From Sequoia sempervirens (lineage: Eukaryota > Streptophyta > Pinopsida > Cupressales > Cupressaceae): 64,000 nt of DNA. The notes under the pieces were generated by a model. It did not search any database. It was given only the letters and a program-made list of their open reading frames with translations, and was not told where the DNA came from. The DNA lies in the NCBI GenBank assembly GCA_007258455.2, contig VDFB02275596.1:34787-98786 (forward strand). Reading direction: 5' to 3'. Positions 10,765 to 22,248 of this stretch are shown piece after piece. Both the position numbers and the translations under genes were made by a program. The first letter of the stretch is position 1. Every line of letters starts with the position of its first letter.

Positions 10765-13202
10765 CTACTTGAGCCCTATTTTTTCATTGTTCTTATCTTT
10801 GGTTTGTGCTTGATTTTGGTCTTTGACTGGTCGCTTGTTCACTTGTTGATTCGGGGATTGATCGGGCTTCTTTCCTAAGATTTCCCTAATCACAAGCTCA
10901 CTTTGGGAGGTATCAAATGAAGCCCTCTTGGTAGGTGATTCTTGGGTTGATTTGGATGGAGCAGTCCCATTGAGAATTCTAAAGAAGGCATTCTTGACAG
11001 CCGAGACTCTGAGTAATTCATAGGCTGAAAGACTCAACTTAACCTTCTTGAATTCTTCAACTACGTATTTCCCCATTTGTTCAACCTCTACTTCAGAAGA
11101 TTTTCCTTGGGAAGAACTAGTGGGTTGATCTTGAGTTTGATTTGGCTGGTTATTCCTATTGAAGTACTAAGTAGGCATGTGAGGATAAGTGGGATTGTTA
11201 CTGGCATTAGGATCAAGCAAAGTATTGAAGTTGTTGGGAGGAGTGGAGGTAGTGAAAGGACCGGGAACTTGTCTATTCCTTAAGTTGTATGGGGTAGCTC
11301 TTTGATGGAACATTTGGACCTCATCCTCACATGGCTCTTCCTCATCTACAGGACCATTATCTACTTAATCGAAAAGAAAAGATAAGGAGTTGTCGTTAGT
11401 TACCTCCTTTGCTTCTTCGTCCTTAGGGATTGCCTCCTTCTTGGGCACATTGCTTTCACTTTGTGGGAAAGGAGCTTGGTTGACCACCAACACTGAGGAA
11501 TTGTATGGCTTTGAAGGAACCAAATCTCTGTAGCCTGAGCCATCAATTGCATTCTAGACTTCCACTTGAAGATTTTTTGCGACAGTTTGGAATTCTAGGA
11601 AATCCAACTCATAATGCCTATTTGTCTTGTGGATTCAACACCATCCTAACAAGGAAGCCTCAGCCAAGTAGACTCTGCTTGTAGACTTATTAGTACCACC
11701 CAGTTGATCAAGAGGTGTGGGAATGCCTCTGTTGTTTGGCCTAGTGTTCCAAGTTCTATTTTCCTTTGTGAAGGCCTCATTTCAAATTTTTTCCCTGAAT
11801 TCGGTGCTCTCTCATAATTATGTCCAGAAGATGCACCTGAATCATGGTTTTATCAATTAAGGTTGGCTTGGATACTCCTTTGAGAGGTTTGCAACTGGTT
11901 ATTTTGATTTCTCAAATGTGTCACCTCTATACATAGCTTCTTGACTAGTCCAGTCAACTCATCAATCCGATCCCTCTCGACATTACTCTGTTGTGGCACT
12001 AAATTATGAAGGAATACGGGTTGTGTCACAGGTTGGTTCTGCTGGGCAATTGGGAACTCAGAGCCTTGCAAGTATGAAGGCACTTGAGGTTGTTGAGCAT
12101 GAGCTTATTGTTGTAAAGACTGCAAGTAATGGGGCACTAAAGGTCCTTGGTTCAATGGCTGCCCCGGATGTGGCACTATTGCTAGCTGAGGGACTTAATT
12201 TAGCATTGGCATTTGATGAGTCAAGGCATGAGTAAGCCATTGGATTTGAGCTAGGTTAGCAGCTGGCCCCAAGGAGGGCAGTGGACCTGCAATATGCTAC
12301 CCCAAGTCCATGCTTGTTGTAACTGCTTTTGCATATGCATTCACCAACCTAGCAGGTGGCGGGTGCATCCTTTTTACCAAAATGGAAATAAGATTATCTA
12401 AGGCAGCATAATACACCAATCGAGCAGGGGTATCATCAACCACATAAGGTGGCTACAACTTCATGAAGGCTCTATGAAACCGGTCATTAAATGAACTGAT
12501 AGGCTCATTGACTTCTCTTCCGACAAACATGAACTGCTGGTAGAATTCATTGGGGTTGACATGAAGTTTGAACTTCTACAGAAAGGTGTTCTTCATTTGA
12601 TCCCAAGAAGTAATGGATCTAGTGGGAAGGTGGATGTACCAATAGAAAGCCTCATCCCCCAACGAGTAAGGGAAGATCCTACAAGCCACGTCTTCATGTT
12701 CAATTTGCACATCCTTCAATGTTGTTTGGAAGATCTTGATGTGTTCTTCTACTGTCCTTTGTGAATCACATGGGTGAAACTTGCTCCAAAATCCTTTCAG
12801 ATTCTTGGGCATATCATGGTAATCATTGAAGAACAAAGGGGATGGGTTATTGCCCAACCAAGCCATTATGGGAGGGAGAGGCTATGATTGTTGTGCTACA
12901 GTGACTTAGGGTTGAAGTGGGACTGTAGTTGGGGCAACACCTTAGAAGAGCAATACAAGGGCTGGGACAACACCTTGGATGTGGGAGGTGAGGGTTGAAA
13001 AGGCAATTTGGAGCGAATGTGAGGATGTAGGTGTTGTTGAGAGTGAAGGGTTGGAATGAGATGGATGGATGGAAGGAGATGGAGGAGATGGAGGTCGAGT
13101 GGATGGGGCTGAAGTTGATGCTTCCCCTTTCTTGGCTCTCTTAGCCTTGGTAGGAGTCTTTAACTCTTGAAATTCTCCCTTGTCTGGTGTGGATCTAAGC
13201 AC
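10765..13202 (-). pseudogene. Gag of element A
   Basis: The gag homology block is at 12576-12866, with the typical pattern NLKGFWSKFHP, then YSLGDEAFYWY and SITSWDQMKNTFL. This is the retrotransposon gag (capsid) fold of plant gypsy elements. The N-terminus (12942-13202) is Lys/Ser/Pro-rich. The middle (11853-12240) is Gln-rich and predicted helical. The C-terminal part (10765-11076) is basic and polar. I see no intact CCHC knuckle. At least five stops and a frame change occur. The likely start is just left of the LTR at 13279. Gag forms the particle that packages element RNA. Confidence 0.75.
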
Positions 13203-13278
13203 TCTATGAAACCTTTGAGGAGAGAAGGACCCAATTCAATCCAGCTTAGCATGGTTTCCCTCCCTCTAGCACTAGTTC

Positions 13279-14450
13279 TGTTGATGGGTGTTTTTTCACC
13301 TTCTCAACACAGACAAAGCACACGTGCAATGTCTCTCTTGAAAAGTAATTTCTACAACTAAGTTTTAGAAATCACCCCAAGGCCTCTCAGGTGTCAAGTC
13401 ATGACTAAGCTTGGAATAGTTTAATTGGTTGATGTGATTTGTTGGTAATCAGAAAGGGAATTTATGGTTACTAAGTGAGGAGGGAATTGGGTCTGCAAGA
13501 GGGAGTTTTTGTAAATTTTGGAAATGAAGGACAACTGCTGCAAGTTCAGGACAACAGACTAAAACTTCATATTTTCCATCAGATTTAGCTTTGTGGTTAT
13601 GATAGAACTTTTTCTAAACTTTATTTTTCAAAGAAAGGTCAAAAGAGCGAAAGGGTTAGGAGTTTCTTAGATCTGCAACTAATGTTAAACAATACAATGG
13701 AGGATTGTACAGTGGACAGACTTCCTAGAACTAAGTTCCACTTAACCAAGGAGAACCTACAGTGTCATGAAACTAGTGCAATATTCTAAGGTCTACAAAT
13801 TTTCAAACCATGCATTCACCATTAAAGTATGAATAACAGTTGAACTTAACTGCAACAATGTAAATTATGCTCAAACTAATTTTACACAACAATTTATCAA
13901 CAATAAACAACAAAAAGTATGAGCTAGGAATACATCAAACACCATAGCATTCTTCACCATTAAAGTGCAACATGAACTAACAACTAAAAGCAACTTAAAA
14001 CTAAAACAACACATCTAAAATCTAATATTGGGAGAATGAATCATGCACTCATGAGAAGAAAACACAAGAAACCATCAAACAATGCTTTTCTCATTAATTT
14101 TCTGCAACATGCATTTACACAACTCCTCTCTCTTTGAAAATGAGAGGATGCCCCTATTTATAGTTTTCCAAAAGAAAAATGAATGGAAAAGATTTAGTTA
14201 CATTGTGTGGCTTAGATTCATTTTACATTAGGGTTTCACCTACCCCCAAATATGACAATATAAAATATACTTTTGTCTTTTCCTTATTTTTTCATTTAGC
14301 CTATTTTGTCATCTAGCCACCTTTACACTGTAGTTGTTTTTTCCTGTAGTGACTACCAACCTTTATAACGATTTTGACAAGTATTCATCATCTATGATGG
14401 GCTTTCCAGCCAATTTATCAGCATTCACATACTCTATGAAGTTGCAAAAC
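13279..14450 (-). repeat. 5' LTR of element A (right limit approximate)
   Basis: The left edge is TGTTGATGGG at 13279, immediately upstream (in minus sense) of the gag region, and forms a short hairpin with TCAACA. No coding frame is present. The minus strand carries a good core promoter near 14155, so transcription would run leftward into gag. The right edge is placed only by the start of unrelated sequence near 14450. A short copy of the same terminus sits at 16197. Confidence 0.55.
14151..14162 (-). promoter_or_regulatory. TATA box of element A LTR
   Basis: The minus strand reads TATAAATAGGGG here, inside the LTR and about 870 bp ahead of its gag-side edge. Position and sequence fit a Pol II retrotransposon promoter. 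Confidence 0.55.
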
Positions 14451-14454
14451 ACAA

Positions 14455-14787
14455 CTATGAGTTTTTTTCCTCAAAGAGCTTGGATTTGAGAATTTGAAAG
14501 GACATCCTCTTGACTCTTTCTATGATTTCTTTCTGATTCTCAGCAAAATTCGAGGCAGCCTCAACAATCTGTTTTATTCGGACAAAAACCTTGGCAACAA
14601 AGTCCATAAAATCTGGTGACAATGTGTCACTAGCTCCTTGCTCTATTTTTTGGTGGAACAAAGGCTTGATTCTCTCTGGATCTAGTTCTAGGATAGGTAC
14701 TTCATAATCATTCATTAGCTTTAAATACTCTGCACTATCCACCCGGTGCTCGACAACCCATTCATGATCGAGTTCTAGGTCATGCAA
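14455..14787 (-). pseudogene. Unrecognised helical ORF fragment, divergent from the plus FGIP ORF
   Basis: A 110-codon frame, acidic at first and then basic and helical, with VFVRIKQIVEAASNF and KRMSFQILKSKLF. I recognise no family. It points away from the plus-strand FGIP ORF that starts 88 bp to its right and abuts the outer edge of A's LTR. It could be the C-terminal piece of another FGIP-type ORF into which A inserted, placed in inverted orientation. That is only a guess from its helical character and location. Confidence 0.4.
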
Positions 14788-14874
14788 GACCTACAAAGAA
14801 GACACTTACTACACTCTATGTGTACAGGATTTATGGAACCTACTGAGGGATCATCAATGAAGCCTGCATAGAAG

Positions 14875-16196
14875 ATGGACAAGGGAAAGAAGCCTGCTCA
14901 CACTCCCAGAGGAAAAGAAGAGAAGGAGCAAATGAAGTACGAGTTTCATGGGGTGGAGCACACCTCAAAGATCACCTCCGCTTGGGCGACAGTCTCTGAT
15001 ACTGACCTTGGGCATGTTAGTATTAATGAATTCAGGCAGAGGGTCATGCTCAACCCTCAAATAGATAGGGCCTTGAAAATCAAGCAAAGTGGACTAGCCA
15101 AGGCGGTTGGTTTCCCTCCCACACTTATTGCTCCAGAATTGGTAATGGCCTGCCGTGAGTGCTATCACTCCAATAGAAATATAATTGATCATGATTGGAG
15201 AGTATTTGGAAAATTTATCTTCCAAGTCAATGGACAAGACCTTTGGCATCCCAATCTTCGATGAGATGGAAGAGGTTGAGAAAGAATTTACCAACCAGGT
15301 ATGGCAACTAGATGCCATTAGGTGTAAATAGACAATCAACTAGAATTGGTTGAAGGAAAAGAGAGAAAGTGCTGCCACAGTTCCCAAAACACTATACATG
15401 AGTGAGTTCTTCGAGGAGCACCATGATCTGGTCACACTCTTAAGCAGAGTAATGGGTTTTCCCACAACTACATTCTTTGAGAACTGGATGTTCTATTTCA
15501 TGGAAGAGATCTTTGGAGGCAAGACCCAATTCCATTGGGAAAAGATGATTAGTGACAACATACACAAGCAATTCATGGAGGTAAAGAAGACCTCTCACTT
15601 CGACATTACTTCATACCTGGTCTACCTCTTGGTGGCCAAGTTCCCATATAAAGGATTGTTCTGTGCTAGAGAGCTGGGAACCAAAAAGGTACAATTGAAG
15701 GTATATGATTGTTACCCTCAACTGTAGTACATAAAGTTCAAGGAGTATAGAAGAGTAAATGATGCCTTCATTGGGCATATAATCAGACTCCTGGGGGGAG
15801 ATTTTGAAAGAAGAGTGTCACATAGCGCGAAAGCATTCGTGAAGGGTTTTGGATATCTGTTCATCAAATTCCCCAAGTTGACATACATAAGAGTTGAGGG
15901 ATTCTTTGAAAGGCCCTACATAATACCACACTACCCCAATGACAAGATCATCATGTTGGAGGTAACTTGACAACTTCAAACTTCCTACACCTTGTTGAGC
16001 AACAAAAACAGAGCTGGGGTCCCATATCCCCTCACCCTTGGACAAGGAATGTATGCTTGCCTCGCTGCTCCCTATGCGGAATACTCAGAAAAGGAGTTGG
16101 AAAAGTATAATTTTGACCTTCATACAAACAAAGGAGTAGATCCTTGGGGTAAGTTGAAGAAATAGGTTGGGAGAGAATACACCCATTTCTACTCCT
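14875..16196 (+). pseudogene. FGIP-type accessory ORF, second copy, 3' truncated
   Basis: This plus-strand copy matches the N-terminal 430 residues of the minus-strand ORF at 425-3411. Shared blocks, in order, are QSGL, VMAC, FGIP (after a frameshift near 15240), LVTLLSRV, SYLVYLL, FPKLTYIRVEGF, PHYPNDK, YPLTLGQGMY and EKELEKY. Stops sit at 15727, 15969 and 16167, plus two in the 15265-15350 gap. The start ATG at 14875 opens a basic N-terminus (MDKGKK). Homology runs to 16196 and is cut by the LTR-like hairpin at 16197; the Pro-rich middle and helical C-terminus are missing. Function unknown. Two independent copies with parallel decay show it is a real protein family. Confidence 0.6.
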
Positions 16197-16227
16197 TGTT
16201 GATGGGTGTTTTTGCACCTTCTCAACA
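16197..16227. repeat. 31-bp LTR-terminus hairpin, second copy
   Basis: Apart from one base, the 31 bp match the left end of A's LTR at 13279. They form a hairpin: TGTTGA pairs with TCAACA and GGTG with CACC. The remaining LTR is absent and protease sequence of element B follows at once. This looks like an LTR truncated by deletion, or a recombination scar. Confidence 0.5.
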
Positions 16228-16239
16228 AATTACGTCCTC

Positions 16240-17330
16240 CTAAGATTCCAAAGCAAAATGATGCTTTGATGATAGTTTTCATTGTCAATCAACATGAGGT
16301 TAGACACACTCTCATTGACAATGTATCAGGTCTTAATGTTTCTAGCATTGACCTTTTACATAAAATTGGTGTAGAAACATCTCAAGCATTAAACTTGATG
16401 CTCTCTATTTTTGGATTCAATGATGTTGGTAGGAAACCATTGAGAATAATAGCATTACCTATTAAAGTAGGACCCATGGCCTTACCTAACCTTATCCATG
16501 CCATGCCTAATTCTCTTTCATATAAGTTTCTTCTTGGTAGACCATGTATCCATGTCATGGGAGGATTCCCTTCTACCCTTCACCACATAATGAAATATAC
16601 ATATAACAATAAGGTTTATATAGTTAAAGCATATCCAAAATTTGATAGTTGTTTATAAATTGAAATTGTGCATAAATATCTTAATCATAAACCCTTTAAT
16701 ACTTTGATTTCATCTTCAAAAGTAGAACCATTTCCTAAAAATGATAGGACATTGATTATTATGACTCACTCATGACTAATCTCTTTGGAAACGATTGGGG
16801 TTCATTATATTTTACACCTATCTTCATTGGGGAGTAAAAAATCTCATTGTCAAAGCTTGAAGAACCGAAATATGTCTCAGTAGCATCCAAATAATATTCA
16901 ATCCCTTCTCCTCAAACATCTAATTTCACCTTTACAACTACTTCTAATTCTACAATAGATGCTAGTCACACATCCAATTGTTATGATAAGATTTATGAAA
17001 ACCCACCTTCATCAAAAGAAATGGAATGTATTTATGGAAGGGGATTTAGAATCCTTTTCTCAACTCAGGTATAAAGGCAATGATTGTGGTATAAATGACT
17101 AAGGTATCAAGGTCCCTCTAGAAATCAACATACAAGGTTCGATGATTAGTCTCAGTTATTACTCTTTAAAACCCACCAATGCCTCCTATAGACCTTCTCT
17201 TAATGTAAACATAATATCTCAAGCTTCTCGTACATTATCACTTAATCTTGTTCATCTTGAAATGATAGAAACAAATTCTACTATTGGATACCTTTCCAAC
17301 TAATGAATCTTTAGTATTTTTTTTGGGAGT
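16240..17330 (+). pseudogene. Protease and G-patch-like linker of element B
   Basis: The protease region runs 16240-16658. The active-site block is LIDNVSGLNV, where the Gly after the catalytic Asp is not conserved. The later LLGRPCIHVMGGFPSTLHH block is typical of Tat proteases. Downstream, around 17030-17120, the frame holds a pattern like YGRGF followed by LRYKGNDCGIND and IKVPLEI. It resembles the G-patch-like stretch found between PR and RT in many plant gypsy polyproteins. Stops and a frame change separate the parts. The protease assignment is good; the G-patch call is tentative. Confidence 0.65.
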
Positions 17331-17459
17331 TTATGAACACCAATAATATTCTACACTTTTACATGATTTTCTTGAATTATTTTCTTACTCTTATTTTAAT
17401 ATGCTTGGCATAGATCCTAAAGTAGTTACACATAACATATGTTATGTTGCATAAATATG

Positions 17460-18140
17460 CTAGACCAGTAAGAAAAAAGGTTTATAAAATGAATCCGAAG
17501 GTGGCTTTGTTGGTTAAGGGTGAGCTTAAAAATATTTTACAAGATGGTTTTATCTTCTCTATTGAATATTTACCTTGGATATTAAACATTTTGGCTATCG
17601 TTAATCCTGATAATCATATTTGAAAATGTATAATGAATTTCATGATCATAATAAAGCCTCTTTGAAAGATGAATTCACTCTTCTTTACACAAATATAACT
17701 ATTTATTCTATCACCATACATGCATTACTCTCCTTTATGGATGATTTTTTTAATATATCAAATCTTCATTAACCCTCAAGATCAATTTAAAATGACTTTT
17801 ATTACACCTTGGGGAACATTTTGTTGGGTGGTTATGTTGTTCGGATTAAAAAATGTTGGAGCAACATATCAAAGGGCTATGACATCAATATTTCATGACT
17901 TTATGTATAATATCTTAGAGGTATACGTTGATGGTATCTTAGCTAAGTCCATTTCACGTCAAGATCATGTCAAAATCCTTTGTCAAGTCTTTGAGTGAAT
18001 TCGTAAATATAACATGCGCTTAAATCCTCATAAATGTTTTTTTGGGTGGATAGTGGTAAATTATTAGGATTTTTTGTGTCACATCAAGGTATTGAGGTGG
18101 GGACAAAAAAATTGATTCCATAGTTAATATGTCACCTCCT
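17460..18140 (+). pseudogene. Reverse transcriptase of element B
   Basis: The RT begins with the PVRKKVYKMNPKVALLVK block and continues through PWGTFCWVVMLFGLKNVGA, AMTSIFHDFMYN, and the catalytic box as VYVDGILAKS near 17930. The second catalytic Asp of the YXDD box is replaced by Gly, so this copy would be inactive even without its stops. The frame breaks near 17600-17720. The thumb region follows with the HPHKCFFGW-like block. It sits between the linker and the RNase H pair. Confidence 0.8.
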
Positions 18141-19140
18141 AAAAATATTTCTCCAATTCGTAGCTTACAAGGGAAGATTCAAGTTATTCACTAGTTTGTT
18201 TCATCACTAGCAAATTAGACTCTCCCCTTCACCCAACCCCTTAAGAAAGATTCTCATTTCAAGGGAAGGAGAACCATAAAAATCTTTTGAAAATTTAAAA
18301 CAATATTTGACTAATCATCTTTTTTTACAAGCTACTTCAGGACATCCTTTTCCTCCTTAAACTTTTACTTGATCTAATGCTCTTATGCATTATTAGCGCA
18401 ACATGACGATGTTGGTAAAGAGCATTTTATATATTATATTATTCATACTTTACTTGAATATTAGATTCAATATACCATAATAGATAAACAATTTTTTGTT
18501 TTTGTGTTTGCAATGAATAAATTATGACATTCTTTTAAATGTTGAAATTCATGTTATTGTAAAATTTTATCCATTTAAAACATCTTTTCTCCAAAATGGA
18601 CCTATCAGGATGTCTTGCTAAATGGGCACTGATGTTAATGGAGTTTGATCTTAAATTTGTCTCCTAAAAGAGAATTAAAGGTCAAGCATTGATCGAGCAC
18701 TTAGCTAATGCTCCTTCACCATTTTATTTACCAAACCAAGAGTTATTTCTCAATGATCATGTCTTCTCATTAGAAGTTGATAAGACATGGGATTTATATT
18801 TTGATGGTTATAAGTGTCAGACTGGGTCTAGTGTCGGTGTTATACTATTACCTCCTTTAGGAAAGCCAATTCCCCTATCTTACTGTCTTAATTTCCTATG
18901 CATCATCAACATCACAAAATATGAAGCTCTTATCATTGGTTTGTGTAATACATCATCCCTTAATGTTCAACATTTTCATATATTAGCTATTCTCAATTGA
19001 TTATAAAACAAATAAATGGATCTTATCATGTAAAACATGATAAATTATCCCAATACCATGATATGGAATTATCAACATTAAAAAAATTCCTCTTACAGTA
19101 TTGAAAATATCCCACAGAAAGATAATTGACATGCAAATGC
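18141..19140 (+). pseudogene. Gypsy RNase H remnant and second RNase H of element B
   Basis: The gypsy RNase H (18141-18690) is badly broken but still recognisable from its position and the AKWALMLMEFDL-like end. The second RNase H starts in the frame at 18689: WDLYFDGYKCQTGSSVGVIL, then INITKYEALIIGL. The expected acidic residue before YEAL is Lys here. The rest (GDSQLI and NxxAD blocks) is worn. The order RT, gypsy RNase H, second RNase H matches N and differs from A and C. Confidence 0.7.
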
Positions 19141-19409
19141 AATGGTGAGTGTTACTTCCTTATATCCCTTGATGATTCATCCATGGATTTCAAGTTTATT
19201 ATTTATAATCTCACTTCTCCATCAATTTCTGAATATGCTAAAGATGATGTCAATTTTTGTCTTAATGTTGATTCAAATGAATGATATTCCTACATATTCC
19301 AATACTTGTACGATGGTAATTTCCCTGACCCTTCTACTAAAAATATTTGAGCCCGAATTTGGAAACTCATAGCATGATATATAATTTTATGTAATATATT
19401 ATACCAAAG

Positions 19410-20064
19410 ATCACACAATGGTATTCTTCTTTATTGTCTTAACAAATCAAAGATCCCCATTGCCCTTGAAGAAGCCCATTCAGGTGCTTGTGGGGGATAT
19501 TTTGGTGGTCGATATTTGGTTCATAAATTACTTCACATTGGTTACTATTTATAAAATATGGAAGATGATTCTTTTTCCTTTGTCAAAAAGTGCCCTAAAT
19601 GTCAACAACACAAAAATTTGATTCATGCTCCTACCCAAGCAATTCATGCTTAAATTTCTCCTTGGCTATTTTTTGTATGGGGATTGGATCTTATTAGCAA
19701 ATTTTTTCCTCCTTCTCAAGGACACACATTTATTATCATGGCTATGGATTAATTCATGAAATGGGTTGAAGTGATTCCACTTTGATCCACAACAACTAAA
19801 GTCATTTGTCACTTTATCCTTGATAATATTGTTACACAATCTAGTCTTCCTTCCGCTTTAGTTTCAGATAAAAATATATCATTTAAAAACAACGAAGTGA
19901 AGTTCCTCAAAAAAATTCACATACAACATTGCTTCTCTACAACATATCATCCTTGATCAAATGGCTAAACAAAAGCCTCTAATAAAACAATTGAAATAAT
20001 CTCAAAACAAATTGTTAACAAGGTAAAGATCGACATACTCAACTCTCTTATGCATTATGGTATT
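19410..20064 (+). pseudogene. Integrase of element B, N-terminal and core part
   Basis: The zinc region shows EEAHSGACGGYFGG (second His replaced by Tyr) and KKCPKCQQH. The core has GLDLIS for the first Asp, SDKNISFKN for the second, and a worn NKTIEII block for the Glu region. The frame changes near 19480. It ends at ALWY just before 20065, where element C starts. The continuation is 34 kb away at 54080. Reading across the gap keeps the family's spacing, so C removed little or no target sequence. Confidence 0.8.
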
Positions 20065-20917
20065 TGTTACCAAATTTTCACCTACAGCTCAATTTGGTAG
20101 AGTTGAAGCAGTTGATTAAATTTAAAAGTGAAAGGTATTCCAACACATTTCTATTATGCTTAACCATTGCATATCTAAGCTTTAAAGGAGAGAATTCAGT
20201 TTTTCATCATGCAATATTTTGCAACATAAAGGAGATTACATAAAATCACAAGATATTGCTTTGATTCATTTCTATAATATTTTATTCATTTTGTAATAAA
20301 ATATACACAAGATTGAAAAGTGTTTTTGTTCTATACATTAAAAAGAAGAGAATGCTCAAATGTCCCACACAAGCCATGGGAGTAGCTGAACTAAAGAATC
20401 ATAGAGACATGTTATACATCTAAAGATGAAAGTAATAAAAGAGCACATGAAAAAAAACATATCCATTATTGCCTAGTAGAATTTTGTGTGGGTCTTCATT
20501 GTCTTTAGCTCCTCCTCACTCCTAACCTTCAGATGAACCTGCATCATGATAAAAAGGATGGTTAGAGCTCTGGATATGAATCTCAACATATGCCCTATCA
20601 ACATAAATATAGCATAATCCTATGATGCATTAAGTCAGTTGAGCAAGCATCAGATGTATGCAAGAGAGCCTAAAAAATAAAACATCACAGCAGCATTGAG
20701 CTTCACTATTTTTTTTATCTAACATGTTTGTTCACTATGCAAGTATAAATGAAATCTTGTTGTTGGATTCATTTCTGTTGACATCATAGCATGTGGTGCA
20801 AAAATGGGCTCCCACGAGGGTTGAGCCCAACATGCTGCCCCTCATTCTCAAGAGGGGGATGAGATAAGAAAAACACATTTAGATTGCTCAAATAAAAAAA
20901 AATTCAGCTTAAGGAGT
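20065..20917 (+). repeat. Left LTR of element C, first part
   Basis: It matches 49668-50520 of the right LTR closely and breaks at AAGGAGT, where N was inserted. The match resumes after 39743. There is no gene. The LTR is non-coding apart from chance short frames. Confidence 0.85.
20913..20917 (+). repeat. Target site duplication of element N, left copy
   Basis: GGAGT precedes N on the left and AGAGT (39739-39743) follows it on the right. The uninterrupted copy of this site in C's right LTR reads TTAAGGAGTAATTC near 50512-50525. It confirms a 5-bp duplication with one later change. Confidence 0.75.
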
Positions 20918-22233
20918 TATGAATGGTGATCCTAGACCTACATAAACACAAAGAACAAACACATTATTAGTCCAATATGCAAATTAGCAACAACATTCTC
21001 CATGAACTTCATTTGAAACATGAAAACAAGAAATAAGTGAAGAACACAAGTAAAAAAAGCTATTAAATCCTATTTTAATGTCCAAACTCTCAATCCCATG
21101 GGGGAATTGGTGTCATTTTGATGTGGAAAATGGCCCTTTCCCAATTCCTTGCAAGCTTGATGATCAATGGTGAAGATTTGATGCTCGATGAAATTTCTCC
21201 ATAATCTAGCTATGAAATTATGAAAATCAATGAAAATAGATGAACTTGATTCAAAACATAAAGATGATAAATTTGCACAAGTTGTGGATGAAAAATGCCT
21301 AAGATTGTGGATCCAAAATTAGTATGAGAGCCTTCTATTTATAGAAGAGAAAGATGGAAGAATAGGAAAAGTGGATGAATGTGGGATAAAAGACCAACCA
21401 ATAGCATAAAGCCACTTGTCAACATGTGAGTGGACAAAGGTAGAGCACATTTTATTCATTGTGCAATTAAATGCAATTAGGTGGAAATTCAAACTTGGAG
21501 AAGTGACAAGTTGGAGGGAGAGAATAAATGAATTAATGCCACTTGGCTCAAGGCAAAGGACATGTAAGAGGCTTTTAATGCCTTGTTGGAAGGACAAGTC
21601 CTTTTGGGGGGAGATTTTCAAATTTGGAGAATAATCCCATTTTGATGCCTTTTTGAATGAAAAAGGAAGATTTATAAATTAATTAAATTGATTTTCACGA
21701 GCAAGTTGCAAAATCTAGAGGATTTGATGGATTAAGATTAGGATTAATTAGGATTTGATTAATTTAAAAGGAGATTAGCTGATTTGACAATTTGATTTAA
21801 ATTTTAGGATTTAAATAAATCAAAATTTTAAGATTTAAATAAATCAAAATGAGAGGGATAATGATTTTAGACTTAATTAAATAAAGTTTGATTTATTTAA
21901 TTAAAGAGGATGGCGTTAGATTTAAATCAAATAAAGATTGATTTATTTAATTTAAAGGCGATGACTTTAGGACTTAATTAAATAAAGTGAATTATTTAAT
22001 TAAAAGAGGGACTATAGGATTAATTAAAAAAAATTTATTTATTTAATTAATAGGAGATAATGATTTAATTAGATGAAAGGGGATTTATTTAATTAATAGA
22101 TGAAATGTGATGAATTTAATCAAATAAAGGTTATTCGATTAAATGGTTAGTAAATGAGTGATTCAGGACGAATTGGTGTTAGTAAATCAGGATCAGGAGT
22201 ATAGGATCAATTAGTATTTTTTACAAGTCTACA
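20918..22233 (-). repeat. 3' LTR of element N (left copy)
   Basis: It aligns with 38455-39738 over its length with scattered differences. In minus sense it begins TGTAGAC and ends in ATTCATA, where the other copy has ATTCACA, so the terminal dinucleotide has mutated. It contains a 24-bp tandem duplication (21801-21848) absent from the other LTR. The right part is a series of AT-rich words around TTTAATTAAAT. Confidence 0.85.
21335..21344 (-). promoter_or_regulatory. TATA box in left LTR of element N
   Basis: The minus strand reads CTATAAATAG, and the same word occurs at the equivalent place in the right LTR. Its direction agrees with the minus-strand gag-pol. Confidence 0.5.
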
Positions 22234-22248
22234 TTTTTCCCCTCTTTG
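22234..22248 (-). promoter_or_regulatory. Polypurine tract of element N
   Basis: The minus strand reads CAAAGAGGGGAAAAA directly before the 3' LTR start TGTAGA. This is the expected place and composition for the plus-strand DNA primer. Confidence 0.75.

Larger units (their letters stand above)
6850..14450 (-). mobile_element. Element A: Ty3/gypsy (OTA-type) LTR retrotransposon, 3' truncated
   Basis: Reading on the minus strand from the LTR at 13279-14450, the order is gag, aspartic protease (LDLGAST), an RNase H domain, reverse transcriptase (YMDD), a worn gypsy RNase H, and integrase that breaks off before its third catalytic position. The RNase H ahead of RT is unusual and is shared with element C. 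All genes contain stops and frameshifts, so the copy is dead. There is no 3' LTR inside the window. Left and right limits are approximate. Confidence 0.8.
16228..20064 (+). mobile_element. Element B: Tat-type LTR retrotransposon, 5' part (split by element C)
   Basis: In order on the plus strand come protease, a G-patch-like linker, RT, gypsy RNase H remnant, second RNase H and integrase up to its catalytic Glu region. This is the canonical Tat order. The integrase frame breaks at 20064, where C's LTR begins, and resumes at about 54080-54553. Gag and the 5' LTR are missing left of 16228, where the FGIP copy and LTR scar abut. Decay is heavy throughout. Confidence 0.8.
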
